This document shows, one piece after another, positions 1 through 11,680 of a DNA stretch of 64,000 bases. Made by a program: the position numbers and the translations under genes. A model generated the notes under the pieces. The model did not search any database. It saw nothing but the letters and a program-made list of their open reading frames with translations, and was not told the DNA's origin. The stretch is from Nymphalis io (taxonomy: Eukaryota; Arthropoda; Insecta; Lepidoptera; Nymphalidae): the NCBI RefSeq assembly GCF_905147045.1, contig NC_065902.1:12531377-12595376 (forward strand), written 5' to 3'. Positions within the stretch are counted from its first letter, which is position 1, and the number at the start of each line of letters is the position of its first letter.

Positions 1-288
1 TTTTGTTCGAGAACTCGAACGCGCTTAGGATTTGTTGATATTCAACATTTAGCCGCACGGGATATTCGCATCGATGGCTCTTCCGTGTTATGCGTGAACA
101 TTTTTGTTCTATGTTAAAAGTGAATTATTTTTTTTACCGATGTAACTGAATTGCATTTTTTTTATATATTCGGGGAAATATTTCATAAATCAATATATAA
201 CTATTACCAGAACAATAATTTAGATTATTTCTATTCAATTTGATTATATAGTAGTATTTTATTATACCATAATAAAATATTTACGAGT

Positions 289-1103
289 CTTCTTCTTCTT
301 CGTCGTGTCACTCTTGTCAGAGCGGTCGTGGTCGCCATGAAGTATTATAAATTATCCGGCGCAGATGTTATTCGCCTCACAAGCCTGCGCCATATGTCCC
401 TGTTAGTGGTAAGCCTCGTGCATTCATGCAAAGGACCGCCAACAGTAACAGTAACAGCCTGTTAATGTCCCACTGCTGGGCTAAGGCCTCCTCTCCCTTT
501 TTGAGGAGAAGGTTTGGAGCTTATTCCACCACGCTGCTCCAATGCGGGTTGGTAGAATACACATGTGGCAGAATTTCAATGAAATTAGACACATGCAGGT
601 TTCCTCACGATGTTTTCCTTCACCGTTAAGCACGAGATGAATTATAAACACAAATTAAGCACATGAAAATTCAGTGGTGCTTGCCCGGGTTTGAACCCAC
701 GATCATCGGTTAAGATTCACGCGTTCTTACCACTAGGCCATCTCGGCTTTTAGGCCATCTCGGCTTTTAGGCCATCTCGGCTTTTATTATATATTAAAAA
801 GGACCGCCAACAGTTGTTTTTATTTGGTCGGTCCATCGCATGGGCGTCCTTCCACGTGGTCTGATGCCATCCACCTTGCCTTGAATAACAAGGCGTTCAA
901 TGGAGTCATTTCCTTGCCGGGAGACGTGTCCAAAAAATGTTAATATGCGCTTTCGAACCAGCGCCGAAAGACGCTGTTTGATGCCGAGTTCTTGAAGAAT
1001 GGAGATATTGGTGCGAAATTCGGTCCACGAAACTCTTAACATTCGTCTCCAGCACCACATCTAAAGAGCATCGATCTTCTTTTATACGTGTGATATATAC
1101 GAG
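289..1103 (-). mobile_element. 3' end of an RTE-like LINE, interrupted by a SINE
   Basis: The minus-strand frame starting near 1060 codes the end of a LINE ORF2 (MWCWRRMLRVSWTEF and similar) and stops being LINE at 815. It resumes at 430 and ends at a TAA at 347-345, with the final block WRRLVRRITSAPDNL. The gap is an inserted SINE. The 3' UTR ends in GAAGAA repeats near 289. ATATTTACGAGT is found on both sides (277-288 and 1104-1115), a 12-bp target-site duplication that fixes the limits of this 5'-truncated insertion. Confidence 0.8.
447..798 (-). mobile_element. tRNA-derived SINE (type B) inside the LINE end
   Basis: Minus-strand copy whose head (right side) has tRNA-like A box and B box (GGTTCAAACCC form) and whose tail has short TACTGT repeats. 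The flanks carry AAGGACCGCCAACAGT on both sides (431-446 and 799-814), a 16-bp target-site duplication. At the head the 18-bp unit TAGGCCATCTCGGCTTTT occurs three times in a row (about 735-787), a local expansion of the SINE 5' end. Confidence 0.88.
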
Positions 1104-1410
1104 ATATTTACGAGTGCAATATATATATTTATATACTATTAAGTATATGTATAACTTTGTAAAAAAGTGTGTATGTAAGTACCCAGATAATGTATTAAAA
1201 TGTATCTCTCTCAGATCGGAGTGTTTAGAAGAAATAGCTAACTAAGCATTCGACCGCCGGCTGCATAGATATTAACAAAACTAATTTTTGTTAGTTTCAA
1301 GAAATTTCTTGTATTGCAACATTATATTATGTAATAAAAATTATAAAGATAAAATAATTAATGTTTGTATTTAAAGGTAAAAAAAATGTATTTCTAATAC
1401 TTTTTTATTT

Positions 1411-1711
1411 ACTTGGTGGCATAGCTTTGTGCAAGCCCGTCTGGGTATGTACCATCCTCATTACATTACTCATTACATATTCAACCGCCAAAAAGCAATA
1501 CGTAGTATTGCTGCGTTCCGGTTGGAAGGGTGAGTGAGCCAGTGTAAATAGTTTAGATGTAAGGGAGATATCTTAGTTCGCAAGGTTGATGGCGTATTGG
1601 CAATGTAAGTGATGGTTAACATTTCTTACAATATCAATGTCTATGGACGTTGGTGACCACTTTCCACCAGGTAGCACATATGCTCGTCCTCCTACGTATT
1701 CCATAAAAAAA
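1411..1711 (+). mobile_element. SINE type A, diverged copy
   Basis: Roughly 290-bp repeat starting ACTTGGTGGCATAGCTTTGT and ending in the CTCGTCC...TATTCCATAAAAAAA tail. Type A is the most frequent repeat here. Its copies share the order: GTAGGGCTTTGTGCAAGC head, TGTTCCGG, GGTGAGTGAGCCAGTGT, TTGGTGGCGCATTGG, and a TATTCTAT plus A-run tail. It resembles SINEs abundant in nymphalid genomes (possibly the Metulj group; name not verified). Confidence 0.8.
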
Positions 1712-2571
1712 TATCATATTTTAAGTATATTGGAATGGTAGAGACGAATACTAAATATACATTTCTGAATTAGGGCGCAAGTTCAAAGTAATAAATCGTA
1801 TTAATTTTCACATAAGTATAAGTTTAAAACTTGAGCCAACGAATAACGTTGAAAATGGCAATTTATCAAGTCTTATCCAAAGCACTGAATTAAATTTAAA
1901 TATAAAGGTAATTTAAAAATTTTAAATTGAGATAAATTTTGTAATTAACTTAACATTACAAAAATGCAAGAAAAATATAATTTCCAATATTGGAAAATTG
2001 TAACTTCGACTACTGAATCAATACTCAGACATTAATGTTACGACTATCATAATAATCTTTTTGAAAAACAAAATTATAATTCCCAAAATTTCAATTGTTT
2101 TCACCTTTGGGTAGAAAAAACTTTTTAGTCAAATAACTTTATTTTAAAATATCAACTTATAAGGAATATAATGAATCCTTTAGATTACAGGCTGTTTCTT
2201 GATTTCTCATTACTTTGCCCTATAATTTAGTTCAGAACAAAACAACAAACATACAAGTAAAGTTCCTTAACAGTAGAATTAATTATTCCTAAAGTGCCAT
2301 CTACAAGGATATAGAGTACATCGCTTAGAACAAACTTGAAATTCGCGTTAAGGTTGGGTGAGTCAGTGTAATTAGAAGTGCAAGAGATGTAACATATTAC
2401 TCATGGTTGGCAGCGCATTTATTTATTTCAGGGTTTCTCGATCAATATTATTCACATCTAACGAGCTATTCGCCGCGACGCGTCAAATTATTTTCATACA
2501 TTATTTCTTATGTACATGATTAGGTTCGAAGTCGTGGGTTTTATTATATTGTTTATACTCTTAACGTGAAA
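1712..2571. other. AT-rich stretch, no gene seen
   Basis: No convincing coding frame. Around 2350-2430 there is a faint type A SINE relic (GGTTGGGTGAGTCAGTGTAA and following). The remainder is AT-rich unique-looking sequence. Confidence 0.5.
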
Positions 2572-2837
2572 CCGAGCCGGACGAGCCGGTTTTCGTGGTT
2601 AGTAGATACTTGGCTTTCACGCCGAAGGTTGTGGGTTCGATTCCCAGCCAGGACAGACATTTGTGTGACATGTCTGTTTGTCCTGAGTATGGGTGTAATT
2701 ATCTGTATAAGTATGTATTTTCAAAAGAAAAGTAGTATATTTAGTATATCAGTTGTCTGATTTCCATAGCACAAGCTTTGTACAAGCTTAATTTGGGATC
2801 AGACGGTCTCGTGTGAAAAATGTCCAAAAAAAAAAAA
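2572..2837 (+). mobile_element. tRNA-derived SINE (type D)
   Basis: Head is tRNA-like: GAGCCGGTTTTCGTGGTTAG, with a B box inside TGTGGGTTCGATTCCCAG. The body has TGTGTGACATGTCTGTTTGT and GGGATCAGACGGTC, and a 12-A tail ends it. A shortened minus-strand relative lies at 8321-8419. Confidence 0.75.
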
Positions 2838-3880
2838 CCGTTGGTACGCCTAAACTATTTCTGGTAACGTTGGGTTTTTTCATCTAACGGATTATGAGAG
2901 TAAAGAAATAAAGAGTGCATTTATTTTTGCACACAAATTTTTGTGTAGTCTCCCATGAATAAGACCCCCGCATTTAAATTCAGAAGACGTCTAGACTCTG
3001 AGACAAATTTAATAAGTTTCAGTTAAGTGAATTAATAATTACGATCAGGCGAAAAAGAGAGAGAGAGAGAGACAAGAGCTGCTTTCGCATTTATAATATC
3101 AGTGTACTTCAGTTTTTTTTATTAATACCTACTCTGTGTAATACAATATTCTCGTGTTAATTTATCTTTCCAGTAGGTATGAGATACGTGTAGTGCAATA
3201 TGGACACAGCTGCGGTCAGGAACTTAAACGATATCTTAAAGCCACTACGGAACACGCAGCATGTGTCTCCCAATGTACTGTAGAAATTAACTTCGGTGTA
3301 GTGGAATGCTTCGTGTTATGAAGAATTTCATTTATTAAAACTTTAGATTAATTATAATTCAAACAAATTATATACCTAATGAAAATAATAATTGTATTTT
3401 TAAACAAAAAAATGTGATCATAACGGGACGCCACCTGGATATAAAAAATATCTAAATAAATAGTTATTATTTAAAATATGTATTCTTAAATGAAAACAAT
3501 AAATAACTCAATATTTTTATTATTGTTTTAATAAATTACAGCATCCCCAAGCATTCACCAAGTAGTAGAGAGAGGTAGCGGAGTGGTGTTTAACCTTCGG
3601 ATCAAGAGGAGAGAAAGCCTTTTGCAAGCAGTGGGCCATTAACGGTTTGTTTATTTAAGTTAAGAATATTGTTAAAAGGTTTGACGTTATTTTTAAATTC
3701 TAGTAAAATAGCTTTGTATACAATTAAAATTCATTGTACTAACAATTTGATAATAGTAATATCCACTGTAAATATTCGAATGCTAGCTCAAATTTAAAAC
3801 ACCCAATTTACGCTCAGCAAATTCTAATTCCAAAACTTAAAAGCAATATTTCCAAATTAATGTAATCCCTTTCAAGTTTT
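2838..3880. other. intergenic AT-rich stretch with SINE relics
   Basis: 2876-2950 resembles the tail of SINE type C (GGATTATGAGAG, then GAGTGCA and GCACACA). 3550-3660 resembles the tail of type B (AGCAGTGGGCCATTAA). A (GA)n run is at 3057-3072. No gene is seen. Confidence 0.45.
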
Positions 3881-4173
3881 ACTGGTGGTAGGGCTTTGTG
3901 CAAGCTCGTCTGGGTAGGTACCACCCACTCATCAGATATTCTACCGCAAAACAGCAATACTTGATATTGTTGTGTTCCGGTTTGAAGGGTGAGTGAGCCA
4001 CTGTAATTACAGGCACAAGGGACATAAAATCTTAGTTCCCAAGGTTGGTGGCGCATTGGATATGTAAGCGATGGTTGACATTTCTTACAATGCCAATGTC
4101 TAAGAGCGTTGGTGACCACTTACCATCAGGTGGCCCATATGCTCGTCCGCCTTCCTATTCTATAAAAAAAAAA
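3881..4173 (+). mobile_element. SINE type A, near-consensus copy
   Basis: Full-length copy, from ACTGGTGGTAGGGCTTTGTG to TATTCTAT followed by a 10-A tail. It lies about 45 bp left of the truncated RTE insertion and shares almost base-for-base identity with the copies at 29.1, 43.7, 56.3 and 63.4 kb, so it belongs to the youngest group. Confidence 0.9.
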
Positions 4174-4228
4174 GTGAAGTTTCCCTATATTATTTAGTAT
4201 TATATTTCAATAGAAACATTTGTTTCTA

Positions 4229-6344
4229 AATATCGACTTCAAAGCCGAAAGATCGAGAATTATGAGGTCTACTCTCCGACCTACCATGCTCCAAGCTGCT
4301 CAAGGCTCCGAAAATTTCCAAATGGAACTTCAAAATCAATTCACCGCGTTGGAAACCGTAAGCAGCATTGATGAGAAAACCGACACGCTGGTCAAAATAC
4401 TGCAAAACACATCCCGCAAGTGTTTTCCGCCACAGAGAAGAGACAACGCACCAAAACTCTCTGCTGAGACACTCGAGCTCATGAGAAAACGACGAGAACT
4501 ACCATCGTTTTTGTCAGATAAGGCCTTAAATCGAACAATAAAAACGCTGACGCGACGCGATCTCCGACGCTCCAATACCCGTGCCATCAAGGCTGCGATT
4601 GAGCAAAATCGGGGATCGAAGTGTTCGCTCGCAAGTTTGGAAGGCCGCATCTGACAAAACTTAAAACTGAAAATGGTAGGGTCGTTACCTCTAGGCCTGA
4701 GATTGTCGGAGAAGTAGAGAGGTTTTATGGGCAGTTGTTCTCTTCAAGATCGGATAAACCCGTGGGAATCAGTATTGATGACCAGCGCGCCCCTCTTACG
4801 CGCCATTACTCCGAGGAGCTCCCGGTCGTTGACCAAAGCGAGATTAGGGCGGCTCTAGAACAGCTTAAAAACAACAAAGCTCCGGAAGATGACGGAATCA
4901 CAATAGAGTTACTTAAGGCAGCCGGGACTCGGTCCTGAAAGAGCTAGCAAGCCTCTTTAATTCCGTCATCCAACATGGCAAGACCCCGGAAACGTGGAGC
5001 GGGAGTGAGGTGGTACTGTTTTTCAAGAAAGGTGATAAAACCCTCTTGAAAAACTACAGACCAATCTCCCTCCTGAGTCACGTGTATAAGCTGTTCTCAA
5101 GAGTCGTCACGAACCCTCTCGCCAGTTGAATTGACGAGTTCAAGCCCCCAGAGCAAGCCGGCTTTTGATCAGGCTACAGCACCGTGGACCACATCCATAC
5201 TGTTCGGCAGATTATGCAGAAGACCGAGGAGTACAATCAGCCGCTGTGTATGGCATTTGTGGACTACGAGAAAGCCTTCGACTCCATCGAAACCTGGGCA
5301 GCGCTCGACTCATTGCAGAGATGTCATATCGATTGGAGATATATCCAGTTACTGAGATGTCTGTACAACGCCGCTACAATGACTGTCCACATCCAGGACT
5401 GTAAGACGAAGGCGATCCAACTGCGCGAGGGGTGAGACAGGGGGATGTAATATCCCCGAAACTGTTCACCAACGCGTTGGAAGACGTTTTCAAGACGCTG
5501 GATTGGACTGGGTATGGAGTCAATGTAAACGGCGAGTACATTTCACACCTTCGATTTGCTGACGATATCGTCATCATAGCAGAGTCGCTGAAACAACTCA
5601 CCGAAATGCTGCGTATCCTAGGCGAGTCTTCCTGGTGTGTCGGTCTCGGTATAAACTTGGACAAGACCAAGGTCATGTTCAATAGGCATGTCGTGCCGGG
5701 ACCGATATACGTCGAGGGGAATAAGAAAGTTGTTAGTGAATATACCTACCTAGGACAGATAATACAAGTCGGTAGGAACAACTTCGAGAAGGAAGCCGAT
5801 CGAAGAATTCGCTTGGGATGGATAGCATTTGGCAACCTTCGTCAAGTCCTCAAGTCATCTATACCGCAATGTTTGAAGACGAAAGTTTTCAACCAATGCG
5901 TCTTACCTGCCATGACATACGGTGCCGAAACGTGGACACTAACTGCGGGACTAGTCCACAAATTCAAAGTCACTCAGCGTGCTATGGAGCGAGCTATGCT
6001 CGGAGTATCTTTGAAGGATAAGATCAGAAATGAGATTATCCGGAAAAGAACCGGAGTCACCGACATAGCTTGCAAAATTAGCAGGCTGAAGTGGCAGTGG
6101 GCTGGTCACGTATGTCGTAGGACCGATGGCCGTTGGAGCAGACGAGTTCTAGAGTGGAGACCGTGAATCGGCGAGCGCAGCGTAGGGCGCCCTCCAGCCA
6201 GGTGGACCAACGACCTTAAGATAAGATCAAGATAAGGTGGCGGGTACCAACTGGATGCGGAAGGCGGAGGACAGGGAGCTTTGGCGCACCTTGGGAGAGG
6301 CCTATGTTCAGCTGTGGACAACGATTGGCTGTTGATTTGATTTG
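4229..6344 (+). mobile_element. 5'-truncated RTE-clade LINE (copy 1)
   Basis: Lacks the endonuclease domain and starts in the linker before the reverse transcriptase. Frames cover RTFLRPT/LSAETLELMRKRR-type linker, the thumb-side block NNKAPEDDG, the palm (FVDYEKAFDSIE in another frame) and FADDIVIIAE, ending with GRPPARWT-like text near 6200. The frame is broken several times: one base lost near 4620, one lost near 4930, TGA at the GF(R)SGYS position near 5167, and an insertion near 6220. ATTTGTTTCTA flanks it (4218-4228 and 6345-6355), an 11-bp target-site duplication. The 3' end is GTTGATTTGATTTGATT. Confidence 0.9.
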
Positions 6345-6355
6345 ATTTGTTTCTA

Positions 6356-8320
6356 TTATCTCATTACTTTTTGCTCTGTTTGAACTATACTTTTGTTAAA
6401 ATTTCTGACTACGCAGGAAGTAAAAATCCCATAGCTGTGCCATCCTTAAGAAGAACGCATGGACCACGCTGAACAGCGTGGTCCAGTGGATACATATGTA
6501 GAAGATATAAGTCTTATCCATTAAACCATTAATTTGGGTGTTTTTACAATATAAAACAATTATTCAAAAATAGTAATATTTAGTGAACGCAAGAAATAGG
6601 CTTACAATACAATACATTAGCGCTTCATTTCACGGTAAATGTCAACAAAATAACAAGTAAGCTTGAAGAGGAGAATGAGAAAAAATTACTAGTAGAAATG
6701 TTTTCATTAATCTTTTGTTCGTCTTCTCTGCGCAAAAGCTTTATCGCTTAAAAGTATTTTTAAAGCAAAATTGTTTATAAAAACTAGTCTTAAGCACAAA
6801 GGTCCAGTCTACGACAGTGCTTATAAAAATTCAAAGTTACATTGTTAGTTAAATAATAAAAGCGTCGTTGAAACCTTTTGTCCACAGACTTAACCAAAGA
6901 TGAAGCAACGCTTTCCGAGATGAGATACGGTTGGATTCATGTTATTATTACAGAAAATGATTAATTAATAGTAATATTTACCTTTTTTATTAAACGATGG
7001 ACTAGCAAATTGGCCATCTGATGGTAAATGGTCATCATGGTACAGGCATTGTTATGTCCCTTGTGACTGTCGTTACACTTCTATGCAATACTAAATATTT
7101 CTAAATTATTATATATTATGTAAATAAAAAAATTGCGAACAAATTTCATTTGAGATGAATAGACTTTGACCGTTTGGCCAGTTACCTGGACAGAAGTCAG
7201 AAACCTGTATAAATCATTGATATTTTTTTTAAATATCCTCTTTGTTGTAATTCACCGCTAGTTGGCGATGCAGCACATTCACTACTTCCTTTCAACCGAT
7301 TGCGATGACAAGTATTATATATAAATTGATTCATATTTGTATTAGTAAGTACTTATTATACAAGTAGTAGCAGTAACAAGTTTTGTATGTATCAGTGACG
7401 GAATAAAACTCATTATTCTTAACCGTTCGTAAATAACATTATCATGATGCGATTTTGTCTAACATATCTCACAATTCTGTTTTAAAGTCGAAAGATTTCA
7501 TTAAAAAAGTTTGATTTATTAAGTAGCTATCACCCGCGTCAAATAAACGATTTATAATTACTTTTTCTAAATGTTTTTTGAATTTGTTTTATATTAAAAA
7601 ATGACGATTTGCTTATTGGTGAATGTTGGTGGTGACTAAAGTGGTTAATTAGTAAATACAACTAATTCAAACTGGTAATGTAGAAAAGTTGAAAAGAACT
7701 TTTAGGACTTTGATTCTATGATATCACCAGACACGAGACTTTGAAGATGTTAAGTCTATGCGTCTGGACACTGTACATACAGGACTTCGTCCCCATTTTT
7801 TTTCTAACTTATGGTAGTTATAATTTTTACTGTAAGGACATAAGTTTCTCAAATTAATTATTGAATTTAATTTGCTTAATGACTTTTAGAAACCTTTGCG
7901 ATTTTCCTGGTAATATGAATGTAATATAAAGTGTTCATTTATTCCTTTTGATTTATGCTTTGGGTGCTTTATAAATGGAGCATAGAAATAATTGCTAGCT
8001 TTTGACATAATCTTGCAAAATGTCAATTAAAGTGCTAGTAGGGGTCTTCTTGAATAAAGCATATTTCAATCAATAAGTAAGTGTGTGTACGCTTTTATAT
8101 TGAATACAGATTTTTAACTTTATTTTTAACTTTGATTTTTGTCAAAAGATGATTGAAGTTTCAATGAAATGAAATAATAATTATCAGTTTAATAAGATGA
8201 TCGTTAATATAATTATTCGTCTTAATTCTTGAAAAAATTAAAAAAAAGATGTGATGTGCAAATACGTAATTAAAAATAGTAATTTATAATAATATCCTAT
8301 AATATCCTGGAACATTATTC
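6356..8320. other. AT-rich stretch, no gene seen
   Basis: Contains a perfect hairpin at 6461-6484 and a minus-strand type A SINE fragment at about 6998-7080 (GGCCATCTGATGGTAAATGG). Otherwise I see nothing coding or structured. Confidence 0.5.
6998..7080 (-). mobile_element. SINE type A fragment
   Basis: Reverse-complement match to the type A tail region: GCCATCTGATGGTAAATGGT, then a diverged GGCATTG and GTCCCTTGTG. Both ends are eroded. Confidence 0.55.
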
Positions 8321-8419
8321 ACACACGGCCATCTGATCCCAAACTAAGCAGGGTTGGAATCGAACCCACAACCTTCGGCATGAAAGGCAAGTATCCACCA
8401 ACCACGCCAACCGGCTCAT
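8321..8419 (-). mobile_element. SINE type D, internally deleted copy
   Basis: Minus-strand head (TGGAATCGAACCCACAACCT, and GCCAACCGGCTC at the edge) joined directly to the tail (GGCCATCTGATCCCAAACTA). Compared with 2572-2837, the middle is missing. Confidence 0.65.
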
Positions 8420-8975
8420 CAAACATCGCTTTAATAATCTCCAGTCAGCAACATCTGAATCGTGGTAGCGACTTAATCATAGCTCAATGTACAGTCATGA
8501 CCTGCACGAATCGGTGATTCTTAATACCTTATAAATAAGGTTTAAAATAAATTAATGTTCGGGGAATTGTACGATATATTTTTCGTATTTCGTTTGCTCG
8601 TTTTCTCCAATATGATCTTTTGTTTCCTTTATGATAACGTTCGCGTTTACAAAGACTACAAAGAACGAACGGTATAATTTCATAATACAAAATCATTGAG
8701 CGGATAATGTACTTAAGTTTTTTTTGTGAAACGAATAAAGAAATATGAAAAATAATAATGTTACAAATTGAAAATACATATGAAGAAAACTAACACGAAC
8801 AGTTCACGAAGATTATCGTGAACTGTAGAAGTGATGTATTAATCAAATGATAAAAAAGATAGGTGACAAAAGTTAAATGCGTTTTGTTACGTGGCGATTG
8901 AAAACCAGCGTTAAGATAGCATCCTCAATATTGGTATCGATATTCGATTTGTTGCAACACATTATATATGAAATA

Positions 8976-9183
8976 TTAACCATCCATTAGATCTCCAATA
9001 CACCATCGACCTTGGGACCTTAGATGTTCTTTCCCTTATGCGTGTAGTTACACTGCCTAACCACCTTTCAAACCGGAACACAACAATACTTAATATTGCT
9101 GCTTGGCGGCATATGTGATGAGTAAGTGCTAAATACGCAGATAGGCTTGTACAATACCAGATAGCCCTTCCAAGTAGAACAGT
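8976..9183 (-). mobile_element. SINE type A, diverged minus-strand copy
   Basis: Recognisable by ACCTTTCAAACCGGAACACA, the GTAGTTACACT segment and the poly-variant GACCTTGGGACCTTAGATGT. It lacks the tail and is older than the near-consensus copies. It is repeated exactly at 16240-16447 in unit 2 and nearly exactly at 46453-46660. Confidence 0.75.
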
Positions 9184-9189
9184 ATGTAT

Positions 9190-9500
9190 AACAGTTACCG
9201 TAACAGCCTGTGAATGTCCCACTGCTGGGCTAAAGACCTCCTCTCCTCTTTTTGAGGAGAAGGTTTGGAGCTTATTCCACCACGCTGCTTCAATGCGGGT
9301 TGGTGGAATACACATGTGGCAGAATTTCAGTGAAATTAGACACATGCAGGTTTCCTCACGATGTTTTCCTTCACCGTAAAGCACGAGATGAATTATAATC
9401 ACAAATTAAGCACATGAAAATTCAGTGGTGCTTGCCCGGGTTTGAACCCACGATCATCGGTTAAGATTCACGCGTTCTTACCACTGGGCCATCTCGGCTC
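9190..9500 (-). mobile_element. SINE type B
   Basis: Full head-to-tail minus-strand copy: tRNA-like head at the right (GGGCCATCTCGGCT, B box in GGGTTTGAACCCACG), tail at the left (AACAGCCTGTGAATGTCCCA). The identical copy in unit 2 lies at 16454-16764; another near-copy is at 46666-46978. Confidence 0.88.
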
Positions 9501-9549
9501 AGTTAAAACAGTCATAATTATTATAATAATTATAAATGCATTGAATATT

Positions 9550-10660
9550 ATTTAACATCGGTCCCCTATTGTTTAACATTTTCATTAATGATATACTAAA
9601 AAATTTTCAAAATCCTGACATACTTCTATATGCCGATGATACAAAACTATTCAAAATCATAAAAAGAAGTGATGACTGCTCAAACTTGCAATATGATTTG
9701 GATATTTTAGTGCAATATTGTTCATCTAATGGCCTACATCTTAACTTTGAAAAATGCAATGTAATAATATTTTCTAGAAAAAAAAAATCCAATTTTATTT
9801 GATTACACAATTTCCAATCATTTAATTAAGAGGGTAACCGAGGTTAGGGACCTAGGAGTGCTTCTAGATTCTAATTTATTATTTGACAGGCATGTGAATA
9901 AAATTATCGCAAAAGCTTACAGTATGATGGGTTTCATATTTCGCCAGGGAAGAGACTTTAAGCATATCAATACATATAATGTGTTGTATAACTCGTATGT
10001 AAGATCTAATTTGGAATTCGCTTCAACGGTTTGGAATCCACAATACTCTAAGTATGTTATGGCTATCGAAAATGTTCAGAATAAATTTATTAGAAGATTA
10101 ACGCGTAAATTTGGGTCCAATGCTATTAATAAGCTTAATATTTTGTCGCTTGAGAAACGCAGGGAATGCAAAGATCAGGTTTTTCTTTACAAAATTGTAA
10201 ATAATTTTGTCGATTCAATGTACTTAGTCAACAACATTTATATCAAGTGCTCACATTCCATTGCCCGTTCAAAACATACCTTTTATGTCCCAATGTGTAG
10301 AACGAACTATGCTAAAAATCGCTTTTTAGTAAGAGCATGTGACAATCATAATAAACGCTACACTAGTATAGATATATTTAACGAAAATTTATTTAAGTTC
10401 AAAGAAGCTCTAAAAAACTGTATTTGTCAGTAATATACTTATCGTTTTTTTTTTTTTTTTTCTGTTTTAAATTATTTTTAATACTTTATTCATATATCTT
10501 AATAAATTGTTAAATAACTTGTTATCGTTAGGTTCACTCCATGTTTGTTTGTATAAGTGGAAACTTTGTTGGCTTAAGTGAAATTTATTTTGTTACTAAA
10601 TTTTATGTATTATATTATGCTGTATGTTTCCCAAATAAATAAAATAAAAAAAAAAAATAT
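9550..10660 (+). mobile_element. 5'-truncated LINE (jockey/CR1 superfamily), RT C-terminal part
   Basis: Begins inside the reverse transcriptase (PLLFNIFINDILKNF), has the catalytic LLYADDTKLF box near 9630, and continues through the C-terminal region (DLGVLLDSNLLFDRHVNKII) to a TAA near 10433. A 3' UTR follows, ending in AATAAATAAAATAAA and an A run. One base is gained or lost in an A10 run near 9778, which splits the frame. ATATT flanks both sides (9545-9549 and 10661-10665). The homologous site at 47021-47025 lacks the insertion. The clade is judged from motifs only. Confidence 0.85.
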
Positions 10661-10698
10661 ATATTCTTTTCTTATATATTTCATTTCAATTCATTATA

Positions 10699-10868
10699 TT
10701 AGGTCCGTACATATGAAATTAGCGTTTTGTCGTACTGACCACTTTGATATGAAATATCTCCTCTTTGGTTAAGAATTCCAAATTTATAAATTCACTTAGC
10801 TGGTACATTTGAGTTTTAAAAACAGTCATTCATTTGTTTTTTTCCTCATTATTTTTTTCTCTGGCGTC
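10699..10868 (+). mobile_element. mariner 5' fragment
   Basis: Starts after TA with TTAGGTCCGTACATATGAAA, the same inverted-repeat end as the mariners at 37613 and 47059. It is cut at 10868, before the transposase start. The left half matches the 47-kb element closely. Confidence 0.85.
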
Positions 10869-11194
10869 AAATTATAAAATTATACCCACGGCATGTATAC
10901 GCGGAGTGTAATTGGACCTAATAACAAAAACAGCCGGATGGACTAATCGATAAGTCATTTACGCAGTTTTATAACCGAAAAGTAATACCCGACAACAACT
11001 TTGCCAAGTCCGTTTTCTTACCAAACTAATGTGATATTTACAATGTCACGCTTTGATTTACATATTAAATTATTAGATTATTTTTTTATTTATTTTATTA
11101 TTAAATTATTAGATTTATTTATTAAATAAGTTTTATTTGAACACAAAATTTTCAACTCAAAACATCTACGGTATATATTAATATTAAAGAATGA
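10869..11194. other. AT-rich spacer
   Basis: No gene seen. 11045-11160 holds imperfect repeats of AAATTATTAGATT and TTTATTTATT. Confidence 0.4.
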
Positions 11195-11550
11195 AGCGTA
11201 CGTAATATAATATACGACCAAACGTACTTACAAGGTGAAGTTCGATCGATATTATATGAGTACGCTTCATTCGAAGATATATTTTAAAACCTGCCCCACC
11301 TAAATCCCAAAAGAAAATTTTTGAATTTATAATTATCTCTAAATAATGACAAGCTCAATAGCACCATGCTATGTTGATGGAAGGGGAAAAAGTCAAATCA
11401 GTCTCTTTTATCCCCAAACAACCGTACGAAGTTGCCAATACAATAAAAGCACTACAATATATATTGATATCTTCGAATTAAGCGTATTCATATAATGTCG
11501 ATCGAACATCACCTTGTAAGTTCGTTTGATCATATACTATATCATCAATT
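11195..11550. mobile_element. foldback / MITE-like element with ~85-bp inverted arms
   Basis: The left arm (about 11200-11285) contains ACTTACAAGGTGAAGTTCGA and GTACGCTTCATTCGAAGATA. The right arm (about 11460-11545) is its imperfect reverse complement. About 170 bp of unrelated sequence lies between. No coding capacity. I cannot name the superfamily. It is repeated at 18459-18814 in unit 2. Confidence 0.65.
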
Positions 11551-11680
11551 TGGAGAACTAAGATTTTTTTTCTTTTTGTGATTGTAGTTAAATGCCCCCA
11601 AAAAAAAAAAAATGGCCCGAAAGATGCAAATGCAAAGCATTGATATTGCTAGTTTTTTAAATGATTTAGAATTAAACAAA

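Larger units (their letters stand above)
8668..9549. repeat. dispersed block, copy 1 left part
   Basis: Matches 46144-47025 with only a handful of mismatches over 880 bp. It includes an unassigned 300-bp AT-rich part with a perfect hairpin (8799-8826), then minus-strand SINE types A and B. The block continues at 10661 after a LINE insertion. Its edges cut through other repeats, so it moved as DNA, not as a single known transposon. Confidence 0.88.

Noticed and set aside
2580..2660. Second tRNA-like sequence
   Set aside because: Head of SINE type D for the same reasons.
8962..9402. 146-codon minus frame, repeated at 16226 and 46438
   Set aside because: It runs through adjoining SINE type A and type B copies; there is no protein family and no splice context.
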